64,000 nt of DNA from Parietaria judaica (taxonomy: Eukaryota; Streptophyta; Magnoliopsida; Rosales; Urticaceae): the NCBI GenBank assembly GCA_954871525.1, contig OX940868.1, forward strand, positions 30,562,056 to 30,626,055, given 5' to 3'. A program made the translations under genes and the position numbers. The notes below the pieces were generated by a model. That model was not told the origin of the DNA. It made no database searches and saw only the letters and a list, made by a program, of their open reading frames with translations. Below, piece by piece: positions 33,291-44,265 of the stretch (positions are counted from its first letter, which is position 1; each line of letters opens with the position of its first letter).

Positions 33291-34184
33291 TAAAATTATC
33301 ATTCCCTTAAAGAATATGTTATTATTATTTTTATTTATATCATCAAATGTTCCACAAATACTATGCTATATGGGGCTACGAAGAAAATATAATTTTCTTT
33401 AGAACTAATATCTCATTTTCAATATCTCTCTCACCCTTCTCATATTATATTATCACGTTTTTATGCAATTAAATACTCTCAAACAGAGAGATTGACTAAT
33501 AATGGTGTTCCACGAGTTGACTTAGCATCCCATTCTCAATGTGTTCAAACAAGTCAACAGCTATATTTGTGCATCTTATTAATCAACTTGTATTATTCCT
33601 ATGAATGGTTAAGAATCTTATGTTGTTTGGCGCTTTCTCGTTGTTTCTTAAGTAGCTTGTTTTTGGGGGGTCTTAAGTTCAAATGAACAACAGTCCAAAA
33701 ATAATGAGATTCGACCTAGGATTAGGATAAGTGAGCCAAAAGAGCCATTAGCTTGAGAGTATATATTAAGAATCTCGCACATTAGACACGGCAGAGTAGG
33801 CTATCCGGAATGGACAACGTGAGTATCGGTGTCATAATATGAGCGTTAATTGAAGGTTTATAAACCGGCCCTCGGTACGAACCATCAATAAGATTCCGAT
33901 CAAAATCAGTGTTGATCACAAATTTTGGAACAATCAAACTTACAAGTTTTGAAACTATAAAGCATTAAATTAATTGTTGATGCAAACTTTATGACAAAAA
34001 GGTATAAAAGGGAGATACAAGTGCCTGCAATTTAAAAGGTAAAAAAGCAAATCCATTATGAAACCACAAGTGTTATCATATATGTAAATTTCCATTATTG
34101 AATATAAAATTAAGTATAATGGAAGGAGAAAGTGTCAAGTAAAATAATTTAGTCATAATGCTACAACAAACTCCAGAACTTGGA

Positions 34185-36446
34185 TTAGAATACTCTATTC
34201 ATCCAATCAAGATATCTCTTTATGATTCCCATCATCTCCCCGCCCGGAAAACGTCCGAGGCACCCTCTCGAGGCGGCAACCTCGTTCAACTCACAGACCG
34301 AATCACCGGCAAAGGCTCGAAGTTGCTTCTTGGTCGCCTCCTGTTCGGTTCCTACTCTATCCTCCAGTTCCTCTCCCGATTCGATGGTCGGAAGAGGGAA
34401 CGGATCGGTCGAAACTCCCAATATGGAATCCACACCGACTGCACTGACAAAGTCGCTCAGGCGACATATGGAGAACGGGACTGGCTCGAAGCTGTGGTCT
34501 CCGTACTCGACGGGGGTGGAGTGATCCCCTGTGACACACAAGAAGTACTTGAAACCCCCACTAGATTCGGCCTCCCAAAGAAACCGTGCAAGCTGTCCGA
34601 TAGCTCGGTCAACAGCCTCCAAGCCTTTGACTTTGTAGATGCTCGCCTTATCGTGGCCTGCATCGTCTATCGCCTGCCATTTCAGGCCGTAGAGGAATGT
34701 CAAGACACCGTGTTTTAGAACCGAGTTCTAAAACCTCACTTTATATTATTATAGCTCTACATTATAAATATGCACTATAAAGAACAACGAGAGACAGAAG
34801 CAAAAAGGGTTTGCCACCTTTATGTGAAGAAATCCAAAATCGTAGCCATCAGAGCGGCCCGGTTTGTGCTCATCTTGGCCGGGCACGAAAACGTCGGGAC
34901 AGGATCGCAAAGGAGCAGATAGTGCCTGGGCTATTGCACTTGCCTTTGACGTTAAAAGAGTACGATAGTCTCCGGTTGCTCCGGGGGCTTCAAGGATGTC
35001 AATGCCGAGAGATAAGCCTAAGCCGGTGATGATTTTCGTGGGGGCCACCATGCATGGCCACAGTCCATGTTTCTTTTCAAATGGTGGAACCTATATTTCA
35101 AATTTTGGAAAAGACGAACACTGTTTACAAACTCTTCTTAGAAGAATTATTGCCACGAAGAACGTAATAATACAAGGCAACGGACATCGATTCTAATACC
35201 ACAGCCTCGTAAGAGTACCTGATTGGCAATGTTCTTCCCTTCCGCTGCCCGCTCTGCATTGAGCGGGTGAGAGACCAATCCGCGATATTTCCTTTGACAG
35301 CTCATTAACGACGTTCGCAGTGTGTTTCGCTTCTTCAGTATCGTCTAGAGCCTCGGCCTTCAAAAGCAGATGGTTGTCCTTTAGTGGGTCCGTTCCTGAT
35401 ATGTTCCCGCTCAGTTTCGGCCCTTTTACGACCACTCCACACCGATGCTCTGTAGCATACCTGTTCGAAACAATACCAAGTCAGGAATCCTCTCCGAGCA
35501 ACTTAAACTACAATCCTTAAGGCCTAAACTTCGACGTGTAAACGAACCCAATTATACGAAATTCACAAGAATATCCACCTGACTCTTACTTCATACTCCG
35601 GGAAAGATGGCAATTTCATTCCATCAAGCGCTGCACAAAGTATCGGGCCTTCTTTCTCAAAGTGCCTATCGGCTCTTCTACTGATAACCACTCCGGTTTT
35701 CTCATCCAAAGTTGCAAAATTAGACTACAGAAACCCAAAAATAAAAATTGCAATCAAAATGCTAGAATTAGGGGCGCAAACTGGACAGGGAACCATTTTT
35801 CGGGATTTATTCTAGTCCGGTACTAGTTTTCGGTATTTTTAATAATCCATCCTGGTCCTCGTAAACCATTTCTCCAGTAACCAGTACCAGGATCGGTTAA
35901 CGAGCCAATTTTTCCATAAGCCCTGAAAAATTCAGTAAAACAGAAAACCAGTAATAATTGGTGGCGTAACTGATGCGGGTCGAAAACTCCAAAAACTGGT
36001 AACAGATTTTCAAACCGATAACAATAAACCCGAGCTAGAAGATAACAAAAGCGATCTCCGAGTAACATGAATTAAAACTAGCATCATGAACGTAAGAACA
36101 TAAAATCCCGAACAAATTAAACATAAGAGTAAACACCGGAATAAGAATTTAAAGGCGATATCACCGGGTGACATGGCCAACCCAGCGCCCATAGACTCGA
36201 ACGCTCCTTGGCCGCGATAGTAAACCCTCGGATCGTAGCCGAGGAGCGAGAGGTGCGGCGTGGCGCTTCCGCAGCCCAGGCCCGCCTCCACAGGGTCCAT
36301 CAGCCCGTTCACCCCGGCAGAGGCGATGGCGTCGAGATTGGGGATTCTCGCCGCCTCTTGAGTCCGAACCTCGGTATCGCCACATCTTTCAAACCATAAA
36401 TCAGCACAAACGCCACTCTCTTCTTGACCTGCTCCGAATTCCCCAT
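34185..36446 (-). pseudogene. ApgM-type phosphoglycerate mutase pseudogene, copy 2
   Basis: Copy of the remnant in unit 2, offset exactly 14079 bases, with exons at about 36148-36446, 35579-35724, 35219-35460, 34818-35090 and 34185-34673. All four lesions of copy 1 are present: Asp-to-Tyr in the first metal motif, the 10-base loss near 36356, the lost donor after AFK, and the extra base near 35275. One substitution near 36318 distinguishes it from copy 1 in the coding part. The gene was therefore dead before duplication, or the copies were homogenised afterwards. Confidence 0.8.
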
Positions 36447-37977
36447 CGATATATACACCTATATATATATATATATAAGAAATTACAATTTGATGTGATC
36501 AAAATCCAACCCTGCACAATCGATGAAATTTCTTCAATTTTTGCGAAAGAAAATCCGGGTTCTTCGAATTAGCCGAAACCGGAGCTGGGGTCAGCTCATC
36601 AAGCAAAACCAACGTGAAACTCGATATCATAAATAATTTTTTCCCACCATTACTGAATACCCAGAGCTCATACTGAAATGCATGCAAAGTAAATTAATGG
36701 CGATTTCGAAATCTGCAGTAATTACCTCCATAAGTGAAGCCTTTTTGGCATTCGCGTTGGTTGTTTATGAAGAACGAAGAATCGTGTTTGAAAAATGTTT
36801 GGTTGAAGACTTGAAGCTGGTGATTACGAATATGGAGTCTCAGAATATTTGGCTGTGTAGTGGAAACTGAAACACTTTACTCTTTATTATTTACATTTAC
36901 ACACACATATATATATATATAATTATATATACACACACATATACTTATTTTTTGGTGTACAAAAGAGCTTATGGAGAGTGAGATTTTCAGATGTAAAGTA
37001 ATCTAGATTTAGGAAATATATTTTTGTGTGAATTGCATTTTTTGATAATAAATTTGATAGTATTGTTTTGTGTGGGCCCAATACTGTGGACCTTTATCGT
37101 TATTGAATTCGGCCTCTGAGCTCTACGTACGTACCCAATTTTATATAGAAAGCGTTGTTATATCTTTAGTCTATAATTTAGCGGCAATAGTTTCAATACT
37201 TTCATTAAACTAGATACGATATTTAAATTAAATTGTTTATCAAAATCGCAATCCAGCTTTAACTTACTTACTTAGTGATTTTCTAGTTATGATTAGTTAT
37301 ATATAGCTTATTTTCGTCCTCTGACACATTAAAAATGACAGAAAATGTTACCCATACACATGAATTATTATAGAGAATTTTGTTGATCTTATGATTTTCT
37401 CCGATAGTTCTTTGTACGAGAACTATAATGATCTCACTCGAATACATAACTCATGATATTATTCTCGAAGTAAGTCATGCATTGCGCACAAGCATAGGTC
37501 ACCATACCCATTTAGGAAAGTTAAGGGACATCGATGGCGATAACTATAGTCTAGGGGGCAAAAAGCAACAATATTCAAAGTTGGGTGACGTTAATGCCAC
37601 TTAGGCTAATAATAACTCTAAAGTTTCGAACTTTATTCTTCAGAGATCAATCAATAAAAAGTGATTTAGCACGTAGAAAATCATTGTCCAATACTAATTA
37701 TAATACATTATTTCAAACCTTTTTCACAATATCACATGACTAATATTATAAGTTGTTAATAATATACTAACGCCGATCTAACTTCAATTAACTAATTCCT
37801 AAATAATTAACCTACTCATAAATAATACTCATAATTAACCTACAAATACTTTTTCTTCCTTCTATTCTCAAATAAAATAAGTGAATACATTATTAACACA
37901 CAATATAACAAATAAATTAAACATTCTCATTTTTTTTTTCTTTCTAATTTGTAACTAGTACATAAAGATAATAGAAA

Positions 37978-38712
37978 CTATGGCAGCTGAAAGCGGCAGA
38001 GCGGGCAGAACTTGCTCCGCTCGAACCACCGAACAATGCAATTCCCGTGGAAGCAATGCTCACAGGGCAAGCGGGTCACTTCCTCCCCGACCGCAACCTC
38101 GTCCAAACAAATCTGACAAGTCGCCGCTTTTCCCGCTGCCACTCTCACTAAAGCCTCCACCGAGTCTTTATCCGCCGCCTCAAATCTAATAAGCTCGTCA
38201 TCACCAAAATCAGAACCGATGATGTCATCCTCATAGTCATTTTCATTTTCATTTTCATTTTCACCTTCAACGGAAAAGGGAATTTCCGAGAGCGGAGGTA
38301 GCTCGTGGACGAAGGCACGGACATCAGCCTCGAGTCGGAGAGTTCTGATGCGGGCACATTTGTCGGTGCTCCAATTGGCGATTTCGGAGGTCATGAGGGT
38401 GAAGATGGTGTCGGCGATTAGGCCAGCGGCTATGGGCGAGAGGTTGAACTCATCGCATAGGTCGTCGATGAAGTTGGGCTTCGGGTTTTTGCGCAATATG
38501 GCGGCGGGTCCCAGAGTGAAAATTTTGCAGCGTATGGCCCAACGCGAGCCTTCTCCTTCGTGCTCGGTGTATAGCGTGGGAGTGACCATGATTGAGAGGA
38601 TGATGTCATCATTGCCGTGAGGTGGCGGAGGGTCTATGAGTTCCGGGTATCGTTCTTCACTCATAGTAACCACCACGTCCGGATCGTCGATAATCTCTTG
38701 CGTCGTCACCAT
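37978..38712 (-). CDS. RING-H2 finger E3 ubiquitin ligase, copy 2
   Basis: Second copy, 244 residues with a sequence identical to copy 1, in tandem unit 2 at an offset of 14079 bases. The CQIC...CEHCFHGNC...CPLC RING-H2 finger and the acidic linker are intact. Leader intron and upstream region (about 1.3 kb on the 5' side, including the MITE at 39670-39919) are duplicated too, so both genes probably have the same proximal promoter. Beyond that their 5' contexts differ: unit 1 is followed by segment X, unit 2 by segment B. Confidence 0.85.
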   Translation of the reverse strand: MVTTQEIIDDPDVVVTMSEERYPELIDPPPPHGNDDIILSIMVTPTLYTEHEGEGSRWAIRCKIFTLGPAAILRKNPKPNFIDDLCDEFNLSPIAAGLIADTIFTLMTSEIANWSTDKCARIRTLRLEADVRAFVHELPPLSEIPFSVEGENENENENDYEDDIIGSDFGDDELIRFEAADKDSVEALVRVAAGKAATCQICLDEVAVGEEVTRLPCEHCFHGNCIVRWFERSKFCPLCRFQLP

Positions 38713-39226
38713 CTCACCAAAAAGATACCTAAATCCTCATAAAAGATCGACTTTATAACACAGGCAACTACAAGTTAAACATCCAGAAAATGCAGTCAAA
38801 TGAAACTTTATTTTTATAATCAAAATATACAATCTAAATCGTAATAAGAGATCAAATCAATTTTTATAACTAAGACTACAGGCCTGAGAAACAAATCAAA
38901 TAAAATTAATCCCAAAATTTCACACCCTAATCTGAGAAAAATCTACACAGCTACAAGTTAAACATCCAGAAAATGCAGTCAAATGAAACTTGAATTTTAT
39001 AATCCAAATATACAATCTAAATCCTAATAAAAAGATCAAATCAATTTAAAATTTCACCCTAATCTGAGAAAGTTAACACAACTACAAGTTAATCATCCGG
39101 TTAACTTATCAGAATATCATCATCTTTTGATCCAGAAAATGAAATTAAAACCATTTGTAACAGAATTAATCCACACTTAAATAAAAACACAGCAAACAAT
39201 CAACATCATATCCTGCAACAATCAAC

Positions 39227-39279
39227 GGATCTGTTGCTGTTTTTTTCTTCAAACACAACAAAAAAACAGCAACAGATCC
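39227..39279. repeat. Perfect 20-bp inverted repeat (hairpin), copy 2
   Basis: Identical hairpin in unit 2 (arms 39227-39246 and 39260-39279). Confidence 0.9.
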
Positions 39280-39669
39280 GGGTCTTCAAACAATAACCAG
39301 CAAACACAGCAGTAATTCTAAATCCCCAATATCAGTAACCCTAAAAATTAATAACCCCAAAAATCAGTAACCCTTAATCCCTAATAATACAATAATAATA
39401 TCATGTAGAATGAATCACTCAGTATCGTGTATATGAGTCGAGTCTTTTTACCTGAAATCGATGGACAGATTTCGTCGAGGCGAGAGGCGCTGAGCAGAGC
39501 CGCGACGGCGAACGGAGCTAAGAAGCAAATGTGTTGGGCTTTTGTTGTCTTCTTTTCTTTGGGATCAGCAGAATTGTTAGTCACCAGGTTTGGTTTTAAT
39601 TTTCCCTAAAAAAAAAAATAAAAAAAAAGTTTGGTTTTAATTTTTATCGATGACTTGTATTTTAGATAA

Positions 39670-39919
39670 GGGCTAATTGCGGTATTTATACCCAAACTTT
39701 GGTCAAATTCGCGATTGTGTATATAATCTTTATAAATGACGGTAATAATACCCAAACTTGGCATTTGAGAGTCGACCAACGGTTGTACAGTGTTTCTGGA
39801 CGGAATTGGTTGGTCAACTCCCAAATGTCAAGTTTGGGTATTATTGCCGCCATTTACAAAAGTTGTATACACAGTCGCGAATTTGACCAAAGTTTGAGTA
39901 TTTTTGCCGCAATTAACCC
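39670..39919. mobile_element. 250-bp MITE with long TIRs, copy 2
   Basis: Copy in unit 2, one substitution away from copy 1 near 39690. It was copied with the segment rather than inserted independently, because the flanks are the same. Confidence 0.8.
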
Positions 39920-41506
39920 TTTTAAATAATGTTCAATATAAAGAGAGTTTTACTTTTTTTATATCATCACAAAAATATAGCCTCAAGTTTTAAAAATAAC
40001 AAAAGCATATCTTTAAAGTCTATTTTCTTTTATATGCCCTCTAATGAATATAATTTTTAAAATATCAAAATTACTATTATTAATAATTTTTGAAATTTTT
40101 ATTATTCGTCTACTTTCATTTTTTACGAAAATATATCTTTTGTTTGGAGTTAATTTTTTTGAAAAGTAATTAAAAAATAGGAAGATTATTTTTATTATAT
40201 ATATTGACTTGCATTTGGTTAGATTATTTTATTTCATAATTAAATTGTAAATTTTCCTTTTAAGGTATCTTTTTAGATTTTTAAAATTTCAATAGATATA
40301 GAACTCAGTTTTGAAATGCAGTGGGTATTTTATACTATAATATGATAACAATTGTAAAAAATTATCAATTTAAATGTATAAATTAAGAAAATTAATTTAA
40401 TAGGGATAAAAAAAAAATCCCCCTCCCCCCCTCATTATGAAATCCTGGTTCCGTCACTTCGTCCAAAGGCTTCCAACGATTCATCAACGACTGGCTAAGG
40501 CAGAGTGTGGCTGTTGTTTCGCCAGAATTGAATAGCTATTTTGCAGATATTCCAAATGTAAACCGATAGCTGAAATAAAAACCAACATCACTTTTAACTG
40601 AATTAACTGTAAATATGTTTGCTGTTAAAAGAAACTGCTTCTATAATTAGATCGGTTATGTTTTTTACTTTTTAGCCTCAATTGGATTAAGTTGTAACCA
40701 TAACAAATTTTGTTAGGGTTTTTAATATGTTTTTTTTTATATAGATATACTTGAATCCTGAACTGTTAAGTTGGGTTTTTTTATTATCAGAAAATAGGCT
40801 ATTATACAATATAACCGGCTGAATCAATATACTACACGTACACTTAAATTTAAATATCTTACGAGGCTGAAAACATTCATATTTCATTTTACTTGAGTCA
40901 AGGATGATAAAATTTGTGAAAATAAGCACATATTCCCACAAAGTTACATGGACGGTTCTAAGGATGATATATTATAATAAGTTAAATATTATCCTAGCAA
41001 TAAACTTTTTTACATTGTATCAGCAATAAGCTTTCATTTCTTATTATTTTTCTACCATGATATAAATCGTTTACTGAATTAATAGCTCCCTCATTAATCT
41101 TACGAAACATGGCAACATTTTCGATACAGATTATTTCGCGAAATCGTGAACAAAAACAAAAATTTCATGATCTTCTGTATCGTTATATAATTTCTAATGC
41201 CTTTTTTTTTTACAAACGTAAGAAATATAACTAAGTTACCTCTAGCAGAAGAAAGTTCCGAGTCCATCGTCTCGATGGCATGGTATGTTATATGATATTT
41301 GGGTTGACCATTAATTGACTGCTTCGAAGGGATTATATATATTGAGATTGGCCCTTTTCTGACACAAGTCTTGAAAGTTTGACCCCATTTGACACAAGTC
41401 TTGAATATATATGTGTGTGTTTGTTAAATGGTGTTCTCACTTTTTTTTTAATGGGTTATGGTATGATCACATGTACATTACATCTACTTCTCGTGTTTCT
41501 GGTAAA

Positions 41507-41573
41507 ATAGAGGCTGAAATGCAAACGAGAATGCAAAACGGCAAAATTTGTTTGCATTTGATCCCAGCCTCTG
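41507..41573. repeat. Foldback hairpin, segment B' copy 2a
   Basis: Unit 2 counterpart of the hairpin at 30955-31023. Confidence 0.75.
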
Positions 41574-42825
41574 TTACTCCAGAAATGTGAGTTCACAAAT
41601 ACGACACATGTATCTCGTCGGTGTTTTGTTCTTCTTCTTTTTCCGGATACCGTAGCTATTTCGTAAAAATATTTCCATAAAACACGAAAGAGGATATAAA
41701 GATGTAAAAAAAAAGAATTTAGAAAATTAGTTCTTGGCTATATTGAAATTTGTAAAATATATATTCTCTACAATATGAATGTGATTGGAACGTCAATTCA
41801 AGACACTCTTCATATTTCAATATTACGTGGACTAAACCGTAATCATCTAAGAATCATTAACTACAATTTGCGTTGACATAATATCAGAAGAATCAGAAGG
41901 TCGTGTGAATTATCATTTTTTTTTGTTGATTTCTGTTGATCTAGGGTTTTATACAACACGAAAGCATTAGTAGCGTCGTAACGAGAAGCACGGTTCGAGT
42001 CGTGATTGGAATGCAATACAAGACACTCTACGTCTTTCGATATTATGTCGACCATACCGTAATTATCGAAGAATCATTAACTATAGTTTGCGTCGACGTA
42101 ATATTAAAAGATTCAGAGGGTCAGGTGAAATATTCAAAATTGTGTTAACGGCTGTGAATCGAGGGTTTATATATAATGCACGATTGAACATGAATTTTTT
42201 ATTTCAAATGTGTCGCAACAATTTCTAATAGACATGAAAATTGGTGATTTTTGTTAAAAAAATGATAAATTAATACGTTTGTTGTAAGTTGTAACAAGCT
42301 GTAATATTCTAAGAAAGGTTAAAAGTAATAATTATATATTCGTTTCTATTTATGAATTTTATTTTCAACAGACCCTATGATTACGTCAGTAGTCAACCTT
42401 TTTTATTTTATTTTTCATAAATATTCGCATGGAAATTAAATAAGCCATTTTGACTTGCAAGTTGTTTCTATATTTTGTTTCTTTTGTGTATTTGAATATT
42501 TAGTAGTTAACCATCGTATTCTATTTCTAATTCGTTTTAACTATATTTATATTTATAATATGAAATATCAGCTTCTTCTTTTTTTTAGACTTGTTGCCCA
42601 TTTATTACGGGACTTTTTTATACTTTAATTCCTCTATTAACTTTCTTATCTAATAGTAATACAGCTCGATTCTGTTGTAGATAATTTGTTAAGAATTGTA
42701 TATTTTTTCAAAATACGGTGCTGAATATATATATGTGTGTTTGTCAAATGGTATTCTCACTTCTTCTTTTTTTAATAGATAACGGTATTCTCGCATAGAC
42801 ATGTACTTCTCGTGTTTATGGGGAA

Positions 42826-42900
42826 ATAGAGGCTGAGATCAAATGCAAACGAGAATGCAAACGGCAATATTTGTTTGCATTTGATGATCTCAGCCTCTGT
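42826..42900. repeat. Foldback hairpin, segment B' copy 2b
   Basis: Unit 2 counterpart of the hairpin at 32286-32347. It has an extra GAGAATGCAAAC in the loop region that the unit 1 copy lacks but the 30955 and 41507 hairpins have, which points to loss or exchange between copies. Confidence 0.75.
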
Positions 42901-43714
42901 TACTCCAGAAAATATGAGATCACAAATAGGACACATGTATCTCGTCGGTGTTTTGCTCTTCTTCTTTTTCCGGAAACGGTAGCTATTTTGTTTTGTTACA
43001 TATATTTATTGTCCATTAAAAATATTTTCATAAAAATTATCTACGCAGCTCGGATATAAAGAGGATCAAAGTGATAACATAAAAAGTTAGAGAATTGATT
43101 CTTGGCTATGAAATTTGTACATATTCTTTACAATTTGATTTGTCTGATTATATAGATGAAATAAAAAATACATATTTTCAGACAGGTTTTAAGACCCATT
43201 TTAAGACCCAACCCATTCGAAATTAAATTAACTATGGTAAGAACTCAAAATTTAAATTTATTTAGTGTAAAATATCAAATATATACTTATATTAAAAGAA
43301 ATTGACGTTGTATTTGAAATAACTCAGTCTTACGTTGTATTTAAAATTTCATATTTTTCTAAAATTTATTTTACAAAACTTAAAACACCAAAGTTGTAGA
43401 TATATCTCTTATCTTTCAAACCATAGGTCGTGCATAAAATTTGGACAAAAAATGAGTGAGTTATGTCAAAAATACGAAAAGTGTACCTATAGAGGATGAA
43501 TCACTCTCTGACAATCAACTGACGGAAAACACGAAAATATCTAACGGATCAAACATTGAGTACATTAGCCGCCAAAAATAAACATTGGGTACATAATCCG
43601 TAAAAAATCAAACATTAGGTACATTAGTCGCGGCCTACCCTTTAAACAAAGGTTATTGAGCAAACAAGTCAAATTGAAACATGATTTTTACAAAATAGAT
43701 TTGTGATTTCTACC

Positions 43715-43858
43715 CCGATCCAAATAATAGTCGGGCCCGACCCGACCCGACCCGAATCGACCCAATTTGAACGCGTTGAATTGAACGGGCTAGATTGGAG
43801 TCGGGTCTTTAACGCATCGGGTTGGGCCGTTGGGTCTAAAAGGTTCACCTCTAGCTAA
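43715..43858. repeat. GGCCCGACCC-rich end of a hAT-like element, copy 2
   Basis: Diverged counterpart of 33150-33290 in segment B'. Confidence 0.45.
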
Positions 43859-44039
43859 AATTATCATTCCCTTAAACAATATGTTATTATTATTTTTATT
43901 TACATCATCAAATGTTCCACAAATACTATGCTATATGGGGCTACGAAGAAAATATAATTTTCTTTTAATGAAATTATTATGAACAGTTAAAAATATAAAA
44001 GAAAAATCATATTTTTTGACAATTACTTAAACAAAATAA

Positions 44040-44265
44040 GTAAATATTTATTACCGAGAAGGTCATATCCGACCCACGGATCAATTGGGCTTGGCCAATG
44101 CCCAAACCCGCGCGGAGCTTGCAAGCGCGTGCCAAGCACGCTAGCTGACTCTTACATTTGGTTGTTGGACTTGGTCCTGATCCTGGATTTCACTAGATCT
44201 GGGCCCAGGCTCAACTAGTGAAGCAGGCCATTCGGCCCTGCCCCATTTGCAAAGCAAACTTCATT
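44040..44265. other. GC-rich block of unknown nature
   Basis: Abruptly GC-rich sequence just after the duplication (GGGCTTGGCCAATGCCC, CGCGCGGAGCTTGCAAGCGCG, GGGCCCAGG). No ORF, no clear ends. It may be a fragment of a transposon or retroelement. Confidence 0.4.

Larger units (their letters stand above)
19332..33400. repeat. Tandem segmental duplication, unit 1 (about 14.1 kb)
   Basis: Unit 1 consists of segment A (19332-26229), segment X (26230-29636), and segment B (29637-33400). A and B recur head-to-tail in unit 2; X does not. A matches unit 2 at a constant offset of 14079 with, by eye, only two substitutions and two AT-microsatellite length changes. B differs from unit 2 by several percent, including small indels. 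A carries the ApgM pseudogene and the RING-H2 gene. Confidence 0.92.
33411..43965. repeat. Tandem segmental duplication, unit 2 (about 10.6 kb)
   Basis: Unit 2 is segment A' (33411 to about 40308) joined directly to segment B' (to about 43965). The joint lies within the 120-base R repeat that flanks segment X in unit 1. The R copy here carries the variants of the R copy at 26111-26229 on its left side and continues as segment B on its right side. Confidence 0.9.
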
